NCBI GenBank assembly: GCA_964496435.1 | Contig: CAZBZP010000002.1 | Coordinates: 1 to 64,000, forward strand | Direction of reading: 5' to 3' | Source of the DNA: Berkiella sp964496435 | Lineage (GTDB): Bacteria > Pseudomonadota > Gammaproteobacteria > Berkiellales > Berkiellaceae | DNA: 64,000 nucleotides | Position numbers and translations under genes: made by a program | In this document: positions 7,333 to 14,911 of the stretch, in pieces | Position numbering within the stretch: position 1 is the first letter of the stretch | How the letters are laid out: each line of letters begins with the position of its first letter | Notes under the pieces: model-generated | What the model saw: the letters and a program-made list of their open reading frames with translations, nothing else | The model's database searches: none | Told to the model about the DNA's origin: nothing

Positions 7333-8013
7333 CTAGACGCAAGGTTGCACAGGCATTGTTGAATCAAGCTGTGCCAAGGGAATCTTCGCCTCATCTGTTT
7401 TTTCGGCTTCATCTTCCTTTGCAAATAAAACAGCTATGCCATAAGTACCCTCGTTATCTAGTATGAAACCATCTTCTTCTTTGGGATTCTCATCACTTAA
7501 CTTAAGTGCTTTTAATTGCGAAATTATTTTCTCAATCTCAAGGTTGAGCTCTTCATCTGTCATTTCTGCTAAAGGATTAGCAGGTACGGATAACGTGATA
7601 TTTGTTTCATCCTTTTCCTTGGGCTGGGATCCTAAAATTATAATAGTGGCTTGGGGAGATTTCTTTTTAAAAAGAGCATTTAATTTATTGCTCAACCAGC
7701 CTAAACCATCCGTTGCTTTATAGGTAAGGGGCGCAACAACAGCACCAGCAAGTTGTGGTCCATACTGATAAGCCACATGCGCAACATGCTCTCGCATGGG
7801 CATATAGCTTAGCCAATAGCTGGGTTCGTAAAAGGCGGGTAAGCCATATTTTATGGCATAGACATTATCATAAATAAAACGCGCGCTTGTAGAAGCCGTC
7901 GGCCCGCCCAAATAAAGGCAAGCACCTGCTGTAATGGCTGAAAGTGCTAACTTGCCGTAGAACAAAATATCAACAGGCTTTTCTTTAGCATCAGTTATAT
8001 CTTGCTTAATCAT
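7333..8013 (-). CDS. Hypothetical protein with N-terminal hydrophobic region and acidic tail
   Basis: I do not recognise this 226-residue protein. Residues 18-45 are hydrophobic (KLALSAITAGACLYLGG), with another moderately hydrophobic stretch near residues 85-100 (LAGAVVAPLTY). The C-terminal half is charged and helical (EMTDEELNLEIEKIISQLKALKL), ending in an acidic segment with EDEAEKTDEAK. Its ribosome-binding site (GGGGAAC just before ATG 8013) is one arm of a hairpin at 8015-8054, which could limit translation. It lies downstream of pit on the same strand, with a 122-bp gap, and converges with the ankyrin-like gene. A secreted or membrane-anchored host-interaction protein is possible but unproven. 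Confidence 0.6.
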   Translation of the reverse strand: MIKQDITDAKEKPVDILFYGKLALSAITAGACLYLGGPTASTSARFIYDNVYAIKYGLPAFYEPSYWLSYMPMREHVAHVAYQYGPQLAGAVVAPLTYKATDGLGWLSNKLNALFKKKSPQATIIILGSQPKEKDETNITLSVPANPLAEMTDEELNLEIEKIISQLKALKLSDENPKEEDGFILDNEGTYGIAVLFAKEDEAEKTDEAKIPLAQLDSTMPVQPCV

Positions 8014-8014
8014 C

Positions 8015-8054
8015 AGTTCCCCACCCTTGTTTTTAAATTTTAAGGAGGGGAACT
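8015..8054 (-). promoter_or_regulatory. Hairpin covering the ribosome-binding site of the 7333-8013 gene
   Basis: Read on the minus strand, AGTTCCCC (8054-8047) pairs perfectly with GGGGAACT (8022-8015), and an inner CCTT/AAGG extends the stem across a small bulge. The right arm contains the only Shine-Dalgarno-like sequence of the downstream gene, two bases before ATG 8013. Folding would hide the ribosome-binding site. The alternative is a weak pit terminator. Confidence 0.45.
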
Positions 8055-8079
8055 ATAACGACTTTAAGGAGATAATATA

Positions 8080-8145
8080 ATGCTAGTTGTCTGGCTAATC
8101 TATTCGATTATCTTTTTAAACCTTCTTTTGCTGGCTTATAACTGA
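8080..8145 (+). CDS. Possible 21-residue hydrophobic miniprotein
   Basis: A plus-strand frame of 21 codons starts at ATG 8080, with an excellent ribosome-binding site (AAGGAGA, 8066-8072) eight bases upstream. The product reads M-L-V-V-W-L-I-Y-S-I-I-F-L-N-L-L-L-L-A-Y-N, a single membrane-spanning helix with no charged residue. It overlaps the last bases of the pit gene on the opposite strand. Such small membrane proteins exist in bacteria, but a frame this short can occur by chance, and the ribosome site is the main support. Confidence 0.3.
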   Translation: MLVVWLIYSIIFLNLLLLAYN

Positions 8146-9146
8146 TTGAGCAAAGGTATAACTATTTGCCAGAGTTTGTAGATACCACCGGATAACAAGA
8201 AGGTGATGGGCAAGGTTAATACCCAGGAACCAACAATATTACCTATCACTTTGGGATTCAAAGCAGAGAAGCGCTTTGCTGAGCCTACGCCCATAATCGA
8301 GGTTGTGATGGTATGCGTGGTGGAAATCGGGATCCCAAAATGAGCGGTTAAAAATAAAATCGTACCGCCGGTGGCTTCCGCTGCAAACCCTTGAATAGGT
8401 TTGACCTTCACCATTTTAGAGCCCACGGTGCGCATAATTTTCCAGCCACCAGCCACCGTGCCTAAGCCCATCGCAATAGCACAGCAAATGATAATCCAGT
8501 CTGAAACATGAAAAGGGGTTTGATAATAAGTCGCAACCGCAAGGGCGATGATACCCATCGTTTTTTGCGCATCATTGGCGCCATGGGTTATCGCTAAATA
8601 ACCAGAGGAGATGATTTGCGCCTTACCAAAAAAGGCATTAATTCTAGGCAGACTTACTTTATGAAAGATCCAATAGAGTATCACCATCACAAAATAACCA
8701 CCGACAAAGCCCATAATGGGTGAGCTAAACATCGGAATAAGCACTTTATAAGTGATGATATTCATATTCAGGTTTTGCGTGCTGGTTGCAAAGGCCGTTG
8801 CCCCCATTAAGGAACCCATCAAAGCATGTGAAGAGCTAGAAGGCAGCCCTTTATACCAGGTTAATAAATTCCAAATGATGGCACCTAAGAGTGCAGATAA
8901 TAAGACTTCAGAAGTCACTGCTTGTGAATTCACTAAGCCTTCACCAACAGTGGCAGCAACTTTAGTGCCAAGTAAAGCACCAATAAAGTTTAAAATAGCA
9001 CCATAGACGACAGCAACACGAGGCGACAGCACTTTGGTTGATACCACGGTTGCAATAGCATTAGCGGCATCATGAAAGCCATTAATATAGTCAAAGATTA
9101 AGGCTAAGATAACAACGCTAACAAAAAGCAAAAACGCTAATTCCAT
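8136..9146 (-). CDS. pit: Inorganic phosphate transporter, Pit family
   Basis: A 336-residue inner-membrane H+/phosphate (or metal-phosphate) symporter. The inverted-repeat PiT signatures are both present: GFHDAANAIATVVSTKVLSP at residues 23-42 and GANDAQKTMGIIALA in the second half. Other family segments are SSSHALMGSLMGA and GIPISTTHTITTSIMGVG. About ten hydrophobic segments are visible. It lacks the long central insertion of E. coli PitA, like the many short PiT proteins that pair with a DUF47 partner. The DUF47 gene lies 20 bp upstream on the same strand, forming a two-gene operon. Confidence 0.95.
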   Translation of the reverse strand: MELAFLLFVSVVILALIFDYINGFHDAANAIATVVSTKVLSPRVAVVYGAILNFIGALLGTKVAATVGEGLVNSQAVTSEVLLSALLGAIIWNLLTWYKGLPSSSSHALMGSLMGATAFATSTQNLNMNIITYKVLIPMFSSPIMGFVGGYFVMVILYWIFHKVSLPRINAFFGKAQIISSGYLAITHGANDAQKTMGIIALAVATYYQTPFHVSDWIIICCAIAMGLGTVAGGWKIMRTVGSKMVKVKPIQGFAAEATGGTILFLTAHFGIPISTTHTITTSIMGVGSAKRFSALNPKVIGNIVGSWVLTLPITFLLSGGIYKLWQIVIPLLNQL

Positions 9147-9166
9147 AGATATTCCGTATGCTGAAG

Positions 9167-9805
9167 TTAAGAGTGCTTGAGAACGACTTCTAAAATAACG
9201 TTAGCCATATCTCTATGCCTATCTACAATACTTTCTAATAAGCCATACATTTCTTTACGGATAAGGATTTGTTTAAAATCATTTTCATAATGATACAAAT
9301 CAATCGTTAATTGATTCAGCAGTTGATCAGTGTTGGCTTCTATATTATGGATAAGCGCACACTTATCATGAATAGGTTTACTGTCTTTAATCTTTTTCAG
9401 GTTCTTAACCAGATCATGAACGACATCAGAGGCTTCAACCATATTGCTTGTGAGCTTAAACAAATCGTTTTGAAAGGGACGAAGTTGAAAAGCAATCAAC
9501 CTTTCTTGAGCTTTCTCACAAATTTTAAGAATTTTATAAAGACCACGCGATAAGCGATGAATGTCTTCATGGTCAAAAGGCGTCATCAGCGCCCGGCTTA
9601 ACCTTTCTGTAATTTCATAAGTGACTTCTTTGGCTTTGTGCTTAGCGCTTTCAATTTCACGCCCTAGTTTAAAAGCTTTATCTCTGTCTTCTTCAATGGT
9701 GAGATCTTTCAAAAGATGAATAGAAGTGTTGGATAACTCGCTAGTTTCGATCAAAAGTTCAAAGAACTTATTATCTTGCGGCAGCAAGTTAATACCAAAG
9801 ACCAT
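9167..9805 (-). CDS. DUF47 (PhoU-like) partner of the phosphate transporter
   Basis: The 212-residue all-helical cytoplasmic protein belongs to the DUF47/PhoU-like family (TIGR00153 type). Members are nearly always encoded beside a Pit transporter and are thought to modulate it. Typical features are the start MVFGINLLPQDNKFFELLIE, a regular helical spacing and DHEDIHRLSRGLYKILKICE in the middle. The start at 9805 is chosen because GGAGG lies nine bases upstream; a longer frame would add only seven residues. It is the first gene of the operon with pit. Confidence 0.92.
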   Translation of the reverse strand: MVFGINLLPQDNKFFELLIETSELSNTSIHLLKDLTIEEDRDKAFKLGREIESAKHKAKEVTYEITERLSRALMTPFDHEDIHRLSRGLYKILKICEKAQERLIAFQLRPFQNDLFKLTSNMVEASDVVHDLVKNLKKIKDSKPIHDKCALIHNIEANTDQLLNQLTIDLYHYENDFKQILIRKEMYGLLESIVDRHRDMANVILEVVLKHS

Positions 9806-9923
9806 AAAGTTAATCCTCCAACACAAAAAAGTCTACAAGGCAGTTTGAGCGCAAGTATCGCTTTAACCTCGATGAGATACAAGAGAAAGTATCGAATCTA
9901 ACACTTATAAAAGTCTCAGCGTC

Positions 9924-10391
9924 CTACCAGTGATCTGCGGGTGCTAAAGCATTCAGTACTTCTTGGATGCGAAGGCGGGTACTTTCGGTGGTGTCCATAG
10001 GCAGATTATCCAACGCAAACCAGCGGGCTTGTTTAATTTCACGGCAAAGTGTGTGCGAAGGCGCGCAGCTGAACTCTTTAATAACATAAAGCAGGGGGTA
10101 ATCACTGGCCCCCATGATGAGCGTTGAATAAACAGCAAAAAGCATGGGTTCTTGATTAACGATAAGCCCTGTTTCTTCTCTTACTTCTCGGATAATAGCA
10201 TCTTTAGGTAATTCGCCTGGGTTAAGACCACCGCCCGGTAGATGCCAGCCTGCCATATAGGTGTGCTCCACCAGCATCACTTCTTTGTCTTGGTTGATAA
10301 TCAGTGCCTTTACACCAATCGTGGAGGTGTTCAATAGCCGCTGCAATTGACGGCGCACAAAATTAGCAATGCTATATAAAAAATGAATCAA
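9924..10391 (-). CDS. NUDIX hydrolase
   Basis: NUDIX enzymes cleave nucleoside diphosphates linked to another group. The full Nudix box is present (G-x5-E-x7-R-E-x2-E-E-x-G), running from GGLNPGE through REVREETG at about residues 53-75 of 155. The N-terminal MIHFLYSIANFVRRQLQRLL is moderately hydrophobic and basic, so the protein may sit at the membrane. The start is TTG at 10391, one base after the stop of the leader peptide gene upstream; a TAA three codons earlier in the same frame excludes a longer product. No ribosome site is visible, so translation is probably coupled to the peptide gene. The substrate cannot be predicted. Confidence 0.88.
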   Translation of the reverse strand: MIHFLYSIANFVRRQLQRLLNTSTIGVKALIINQDKEVMLVEHTYMAGWHLPGGGLNPGELPKDAIIREVREETGLIVNQEPMLFAVYSTLIMGASDYPLLYVIKEFSCAPSHTLCREIKQARWFALDNLPMDTTESTRLRIQEVLNALAPADHW

Positions 10392-10392
10392 T

Positions 10393-10587
10393 TTAGATTA
10401 TGCCTAGAATTATGGTGAAAACAGTACAACCTGTAATTGCTGCAACTTGCGTAAGCACAGGTTGTGTAGCTAAAAAGAGGGCGCATATCCCAAATCCGGT
10501 TGTGATCCCAGAAAACAAACCTAACAAAGCACCAGCATTTGCGCCGCCCTGAATTTGATGCACTTCTTCAAAGTTTAATTCCCGCAT
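10393..10587 (-). CDS. Small peptide with double-glycine (bacteriocin-type) leader
   Basis: The 64-residue product begins MRELNFEEVHQIQGG and then has a small hydrophobic, glycine-rich core (ANAGALLGLFSGITTG). This is the MRELtxxExxxvsGG pattern of leader peptides that C39-peptidase ABC exporters remove from class II bacteriocins and microcins. Cleavage after Gly15 would leave about 49 residues with two hydrophobic stretches. The ribosome-binding site is AGGTGA. It runs straight into the NUDIX gene (one base apart). Two related leaders occur at 35830 and 53326. No C39 exporter or clear immunity gene is in the window, so it could be a bacteriocin precursor or another exported peptide. Confidence 0.72.
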   Translation of the reverse strand: MRELNFEEVHQIQGGANAGALLGLFSGITTGFGICALFLATQPVLTQVAAITGCTVFTIILGII

Positions 10588-10620
10588 ATTTCACCTAAAG
10601 AAACTGAAATTTTCGCGAAT

Positions 10621-10635
10621 CTATCATGATGATAG
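10621..10635. promoter_or_regulatory. 15-bp perfect palindrome upstream of the leader peptide gene
   Basis: CTATCAT-G-ATGATAG is a perfect odd palindrome 33 bp upstream of the 10587 start codon. Its size and position suit a dimeric regulator, but it could be chance. A small AAGGCC/GGCCTT hairpin follows at 10660-10674. Otherwise the 287-bp stretch 10588-10874 is A/T-rich, and I see no gene in it. Confidence 0.3.
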
Positions 10636-10874
10636 CCATGATACAAATTTAATAGGAAGAAGGCCTCAGGCCTTAGTAAATTTAGTTTGAAATCAAAGAA
10701 CTAAAGTCATAATTGCTTTGATTTTGCTTTTTGATAGGGGTATATTTTGTGGGCTGGAATAAAAAGACATAAAATCCAGTGTAGTTTTGTAAATAACAAC
10801 AATTAAATAAAAATTTTTTCTCTTACATTCATTTTTCATTTATCCGAATCCATCCAATAAAAAGAGGGCGTATT

Positions 10875-12005
10875 ATGCTTGCATCCCTATCAAAAAGATT
10901 AGAACCCATTACAAATTCCAGAGCAGGAAAAACATTTGGGACAGTCATCAACTCTCCTATCACACAAACAACACTTTTAGTTGGAACAACAGGTCTTGGC
11001 CTATTTTTGACGGGCAATGGAGAAGTGCTACTCAATGCAGTTGATGCTACCTTAACACCATTGGTTGGCTCTCTAGCAAATAATATGTATGCACAAATCG
11101 CTTCTTTAGCGATTGAAGCAGGCGCTGCCGCTGCTGCACTTAAATCAACCCTATGGACAGCGGGCAAAGTGCTCAAAGCAAATGCACTCGAAAATGAAAA
11201 TGCAAAATTGAAAACCGACTTAAATAGCGCAAATGAGCAGGTAAAAGCTTTACAAGCCAATGAAAATGATACTGAAGATAAGGCGGATAAAAACGTTAAA
11301 GCAGCCTTAGAGAATAAAATACGATCAAAAGAACTGGCAAATGGCTTTAAAAAATTAAAAAGCCAAACAACTAGTTTATCCAAAAGAGAAACGACGCTGG
11401 AAAATGGCAAAGAACAGCTTAAAGCTGATAGAGCTACTTTAGCGAAAGAAAAGAAAGCTTTAGTCAAAGAGCAAGAAACACTGAAGGCAGCCCAGAAAGC
11501 TGAAACCACCAAAGCGCATACGAATGCGAAGAAGGAAAAAGAGTTAAAAACTTTAGAGAGCTCATTGGCTGCAAGATCAAAACGATTAGATAAACGAGAA
11601 ACAGAGTTAGATGATTTTGAAAGAGCAAATGAAGATCTGCAAGACGAGCTAAATCAATTAAGAGGTGAACTCGAAGAAGCAAGAGCACAACTCGAACAAG
11701 ATCAAGAAGAGTTAAGATTAGCGCAAGAAGAATTTGAAGAAGAGCAAGAATCTTCTTCATCTGATGCAGAAATGCAAAAGCCACAGCAACCTACAGCCAG
11801 AGAAGTACTTCTTACACCTAAAGATGGTATCACCCTGGAAAAACGTGCTGGCAGCCCCGTGCTCACAGGCTTTCAAGCGTTACGTGCAAAACAAACCGGA
11901 TGGGATGTCAAACCAGAATCTGAGGAAGAAGTTCATCATTCAGACAATGATGAAGTAAATTCAGCTCGCAGCCCAAGTTCAAGTCCTTCTCCACATCGTC
12001 ATTAA
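10875..12005 (+). CDS. Coiled-coil protein, candidate effector
   Basis: I do not recognise a family for this 376-residue protein. An N-terminal region (about residues 28-105) is moderately hydrophobic and alanine-rich (LASLAIEAGAAAAALKST). It is followed by a long Lys/Glu/Ala-rich coiled coil from about 110 to 300 with obvious heptad spacing (ENENAKLKTDLNSANEQVKA). The tail is acidic and then Ser/Pro/His-rich (ESSSSDAEMQKPQQ; SARSPSSSPSPHRH). AGAGGG precedes ATG 10875. Membrane-proximal hydrophobic regions plus coiled coils and a Glu-rich C-terminal end are common in Dot/Icm effectors, which is suggestive only. A bidirectional terminator separates it from maiA. Confidence 0.7.
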   Translation: MLASLSKRLEPITNSRAGKTFGTVINSPITQTTLLVGTTGLGLFLTGNGEVLLNAVDATLTPLVGSLANNMYAQIASLAIEAGAAAAALKSTLWTAGKVLKANALENENAKLKTDLNSANEQVKALQANENDTEDKADKNVKAALENKIRSKELANGFKKLKSQTTSLSKRETTLENGKEQLKADRATLAKEKKALVKEQETLKAAQKAETTKAHTNAKKEKELKTLESSLAARSKRLDKRETELDDFERANEDLQDELNQLRGELEEARAQLEQDQEELRLAQEEFEEEQESSSSDAEMQKPQQPTAREVLLTPKDGITLEKRAGSPVLTGFQALRAKQTGWDVKPESEEEVHHSDNDEVNSARSPSSSPSPHRH

Positions 12006-12008
12006 AAA

Positions 12009-12033
12009 AAAGGGGCTTTAAGCCCCTTTTTTT
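12009..12033. terminator. Bidirectional intrinsic terminator
   Basis: AAAGGGGCT (12009-12017) and AGCCCCTTT (12021-12029) form a 9-bp stem with loop TTA. An A-run lies upstream and a T-run to 12033, so it works in both directions. It lies four bases behind the coiled-coil gene and touches the stop codon of maiA (12032), which converges on it. Confidence 0.88.
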
Positions 12034-12682
12034 ATTCTGCTTCAAGCTGATTTTCTGGCAATGCTTTGATAAACGCAGGATGCAAATTCGCATGCTCATG
12101 GATTTTTTGAATGCGTGGATAATCATTGAGCGACATCTCAAAACGAAGCGCATTATACACTTGAGGAATTAAGCAAATATCTGCCAAGGTTGGCGCCTCG
12201 CCAAAACAATAAGGGCCTTGAGAGTGCGCTTGTAAACGTTGCTCTATAGCGTTAAACCCATGCTCAATCCAATGCAAATACCACGCTGATTTTTGCTCAT
12301 CAGAAATATGAAAATGATGTTTGAGATATTTTAATACGCGCAGATTATCAACAGGATGGATATCACAAGCTATGATTTGCGCAAAAGAGCGCACTTGTGC
12401 GCGCATAAAAGGATCGCTTGGCAATAAAGGATGTTCAGGAATCGTTTCTTCTAAATAATCAATGATAGCCAAGGATTGCGTTATTGTTTGATGCGTATCA
12501 GGGATATAAAGCGTGGGGACCAATTGTTGAGGATTAATCTTTTTATAATCTTCTTTGAGCTGTTGGCCGCCGTCTTTGAGTAAATGAATAGATATTTGTT
12601 CATAATTGACTTTTTTCAGGTTCAGCGCAATTCTGACTCTGTATGAGGCGCTGGAGCGAAAGTAATCGTACAATTTATACAT
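12032..12682 (-). CDS. maiA: Maleylacetoacetate isomerase (zeta-class GST)
   Basis: This enzyme isomerises maleylacetoacetate to fumarylacetoacetate with glutathione, in tyrosine/homogentisate breakdown. The 216-residue product has the N-terminal GST fold with YDYFRSSASYRVRIALNLKK, the PTLYIPDTHQTITQSLAIIDYLEE glutathione-binding part, and a helical C-terminal domain with GEAPTLADICLIPQVYNA. The usual SSCS active-site motif reads SSAS, a replacement common in bacterial members. The start at 12682 gives the normal family N-terminus (AGAAGAG just upstream). It is followed on the same strand upstream by fahA and HPPD, the neighbouring pathway steps, with a dispersed repeat between maiA and fahA. 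Confidence 0.93.
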   Translation of the reverse strand: MYKLYDYFRSSASYRVRIALNLKKVNYEQISIHLLKDGGQQLKEDYKKINPQQLVPTLYIPDTHQTITQSLAIIDYLEETIPEHPLLPSDPFMRAQVRSFAQIIACDIHPVDNLRVLKYLKHHFHISDEQKSAWYLHWIEHGFNAIEQRLQAHSQGPYCFGEAPTLADICLIPQVYNALRFEMSLNDYPRIQKIHEHANLHPAFIKALPENQLEAE

Positions 12683-12740
12683 ACTCTTCTCATTTTGAAT
12701 AGAGAGATAAACTAATAGCATATGGTCGCGAAGCGACATT

Positions 12741-12846
12741 TTATCTCCCTTTGATTAAAAGGGAGAGGGCCTTTAGGCCAGAGGGATTTTTTTCAAGATA
12801 AAATCCCCCGCCGTGAACGGCTGCCCCCTTTTAAACAAAGGGGGCG
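12741..12846. repeat. Rearranged copy of the palindromic repeat between maiA and fahA
   Basis: Two arms of the same family as the 4197-4361 element are present in swapped order. First comes a right-type arm: CTCCCTTT (12745-12752), AAAAGGGAG (12757-12765), then hairpin GGCC-ttta-GGCC and AGAGGGATTT. Then a left-type arm: AAATCCCCC (12801-12809), hairpin GCCG-tgaa-CGGC, and GCCCCCTTT paired with AAAGGGGGC (to 12845). The small hairpins differ in sequence from the other copies, but their position is conserved. Confidence 0.75.
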
Positions 12847-12852
12847 TAATAA

Positions 12853-13836
12853 TTACTCATATTTCTGTACAGTTTGATTAATAGCCCCAAAAAGACTTAA
12901 GCCTTGATTATCAAACATTTCAATACGAATGTTATCGCCAAATTGCATAAATTCGGTCGAAGGTTTGCCATTTTCTATTGTTTCTAACATTCTTTTTTCA
13001 ACAATACAGGAAGAACCTTTGGAACGGTCACTATTTGAGACAGTGCCTGAACCAATTATGGTGCCTGCGCCCAAGGGTCTTGTTTTAGCGGCATGAGAAA
13101 TTAATTTAGGAAAACCAAAAGTCATGTCTACACCAGCATTGGGTTGACCAAACAATTTATTGTTCAGATGGCTTAAAAGCGGTAAGTTGATTTTATGTCC
13201 ATCCCAAGCTTCTTTTAATTCTTCAGGCGTGATAGCAACTGGGCTAAAGCTGCTTGAAGGTTTGCAATTAAAAAAGCCAAAACCTTTATCTAACTCGCCT
13301 TTTGCCAAATTGCGAAGAGAAACATCATTCACCAACATGATGAGCACAATATATTGGCCAGCTTCTTGTTCAGAAACACCCATGGGAACGTCTTTGGTGA
13401 TAACGGCCACTTCAGCTTCAAAGTCGATACCCCAGGCGGTATCGGCTAATAGAATAGGTTGGCAAGGCCCGATAAAGCTATCTGAACCACCTTGATACAT
13501 TAAAGGATCAGTCCAGAAAGATTCAGGCATTTCCACGCCACGTGATTTACGCACCAGCTGCACATGATTAACATAAGCGCTGGCATCTGCCCATTGATAA
13601 GCGCGTGGTAAAGGTGAATGCACTTTGTTGGCATCAAAAGGAAAATTGTCTTTGATTTTCCCTGCATTTAATTCATTGTAAATGGTTTTTAAAGCAGGTT
13701 CGCATTTGTCCCAATTATCTAATGCTTGCTGAAAAGTAAGCGCAATATCAGGTACTTTAGTTGCAAGGGTTAGATCGCGAGAGACAACCAACAATTGTCC
13801 ATCGCGTGTGTTTGTTTTTAAAGTCGCCAATTTCAT
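12853..13836 (-). CDS. fahA: Fumarylacetoacetate hydrolase
   Basis: The last enzyme of tyrosine degradation, splitting fumarylacetoacetate into fumarate and acetoacetate. The 327-residue product carries the FAH-fold metal motif DFEAEVAVITKDVP and the C-terminal GAGTIIGSGTVSN segment. The start at 13836 (MKLATLKT) is preceded by GAGGAG; a longer in-frame start lies inside the HPPD gene. HPPD ends one base before it on the same strand, so translation is coupled. Acetoacetate released here could be used by ScoAB at 25254-26611. Confidence 0.93.
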   Translation of the reverse strand: MKLATLKTNTRDGQLLVVSRDLTLATKVPDIALTFQQALDNWDKCEPALKTIYNELNAGKIKDNFPFDANKVHSPLPRAYQWADASAYVNHVQLVRKSRGVEMPESFWTDPLMYQGGSDSFIGPCQPILLADTAWGIDFEAEVAVITKDVPMGVSEQEAGQYIVLIMLVNDVSLRNLAKGELDKGFGFFNCKPSSSFSPVAITPEELKEAWDGHKINLPLLSHLNNKLFGQPNAGVDMTFGFPKLISHAAKTRPLGAGTIIGSGTVSNSDRSKGSSCIVEKRMLETIENGKPSTEFMQFGDNIRIEMFDNQGLSLFGAINQTVQKYE

Positions 13837-13837
13837 A

Positions 13838-14911
13838 CTACAAGACTCCTCGACGCATTTGATCTCTTTCAATGGCTAAAAATAAAGCTCTAAAATTGCC
13901 TTCACCAAAGCCATCGTTACCTTTACGTTGAATTATTTCAAAAAAGATAGGGCCAATCACATTTTCAGTAAAAATTTGTAATAATATTTTTTCTTCGTTA
14001 TTAACCACTTCGCCATCAATTAAGATCTGATTTTTTTGCATACGGGCTATATCTTCACGATGTCCGCTTATGCGTTCTCTTATCATTTCGTAATAAGTAT
14101 CAGGCGTGCTTAAGAATTTAAGGCCAGTGTTTTGCAACTTTTCGATGGTGCTATATATTTCTTCGGTGGTTAAAGCAATGTGCTGGATCCCTTCGCCCTT
14201 ATATTCTTTAAGATATTCTGCGATTTGTGATTTATCATCTTTTGATTCATTGAGGGGAATTTTAATTTTGCCACAAGGGCTTGAGAGTGCATAACTGACG
14301 AGGCCTGTTTTTTCACCTTTAATGTCAAAGTAACGGATTTCAAAAAAGTTAAAAATGTCTTTATAAAAATGAGCCCATTTTTCCATTTCACCTTGAAAAA
14401 CATTATGGGTGAGATGATCGATTAAAACCAAACCTTGACCTTTTGGATGTTGGTTAACGCCCTCAAGAGGAATAAAGTCAACATCATAAATTGTATCCGT
14501 CGTATATTTATCGACAAAATAAAGTAAGCTACCACCTATTCCATAGATGACAGGGATCTCAAGTTCGTCTTTGCCAATCTTTCTATCAAGATAGGGCTTT
14601 GCACCTTTGCTAAGCGCCATTTCATATGCCTTTTTAGCATCTTTAACTCTAAAGGCCATCGCGCAAGCACAAGGACCATGCTCTTTGGCAAAAGTGTTAG
14701 CATGGCTTGTAGGTTCTTCATTCAAAATAAAATTAATTTGGTTCTGACGATAGAGAGTCACTTTTTTGGAACGGTGTTTGGCAATTTTTGTAAAGCCCAT
14801 AGATTCAAAAAGTGCAGCGAGCTTATCTGGAGCAGGGCCTGCAAACTCAACAAATTCAAAACCATCAAGACCCATGGGGTTATCATGTTTCATTGTTTCT
14901 GCTTTCATCAT
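13838..14911 (-). CDS. hppD: 4-hydroxyphenylpyruvate dioxygenase
   Basis: A non-heme Fe(II) dioxygenase converting 4-hydroxyphenylpyruvate to homogentisate. The 357-residue product has two vicinal-oxygen-chelate domains, and the three iron ligands are visible: His166 (DHLTHNV), His244 (IQHIALTT) and Glu325 (PIFFEIIQRKG), followed by GFGEGNFRALFLAIE. AAGGAAATC precedes two adjacent ATGs (14911 and 14908); the first is used here. It leads the HPPD-fahA-maiA block. Homogentisate dioxygenase, the next enzyme, is not encoded in the window. In Legionella the equivalent protein is linked to pyomelanin pigment and was called legiolysin. Confidence 0.95.
   Translation of the reverse strand: MMKAETMKHDNPMGLDGFEFVEFAGPAPDKLAALFESMGFTKIAKHRSKKVTLYRQNQINFILNEEPTSHANTFAKEHGPCACAMAFRVKDAKKAYEMALSKGAKPYLDRKIGKDELEIPVIYGIGGSLLYFVDKYTTDTIYDVDFIPLEGVNQHPKGQGLVLIDHLTHNVFQGEMEKWAHFYKDIFNFFEIRYFDIKGEKTGLVSYALSSPCGKIKIPLNESKDDKSQIAEYLKEYKGEGIQHIALTTEEIYSTIEKLQNTGLKFLSTPDTYYEMIRERISGHREDIARMQKNQILIDGEVVNNEEKILLQIFTENVIGPIFFEIIQRKGNDGFGEGNFRALFLAIERDQMRRGVL

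Noticed and set aside
10829..11512. Long minus-strand frame of 227 codons opposite the coiled-coil gene
   Set aside because: Its Ser/Phe/Ala-rich translation mirrors the Lys/Glu-rich codons of the plus-strand coiled coil. The plus-strand gene has a ribosome site, sensible heptads and a terminator directly behind it.
12032..12682. MaiA active-site motif SSAS instead of SSCS as a defect
   Set aside because: Ala or Thr at the Cys position is common in bacterial zeta-class enzymes, and the catalytic Ser is retained.
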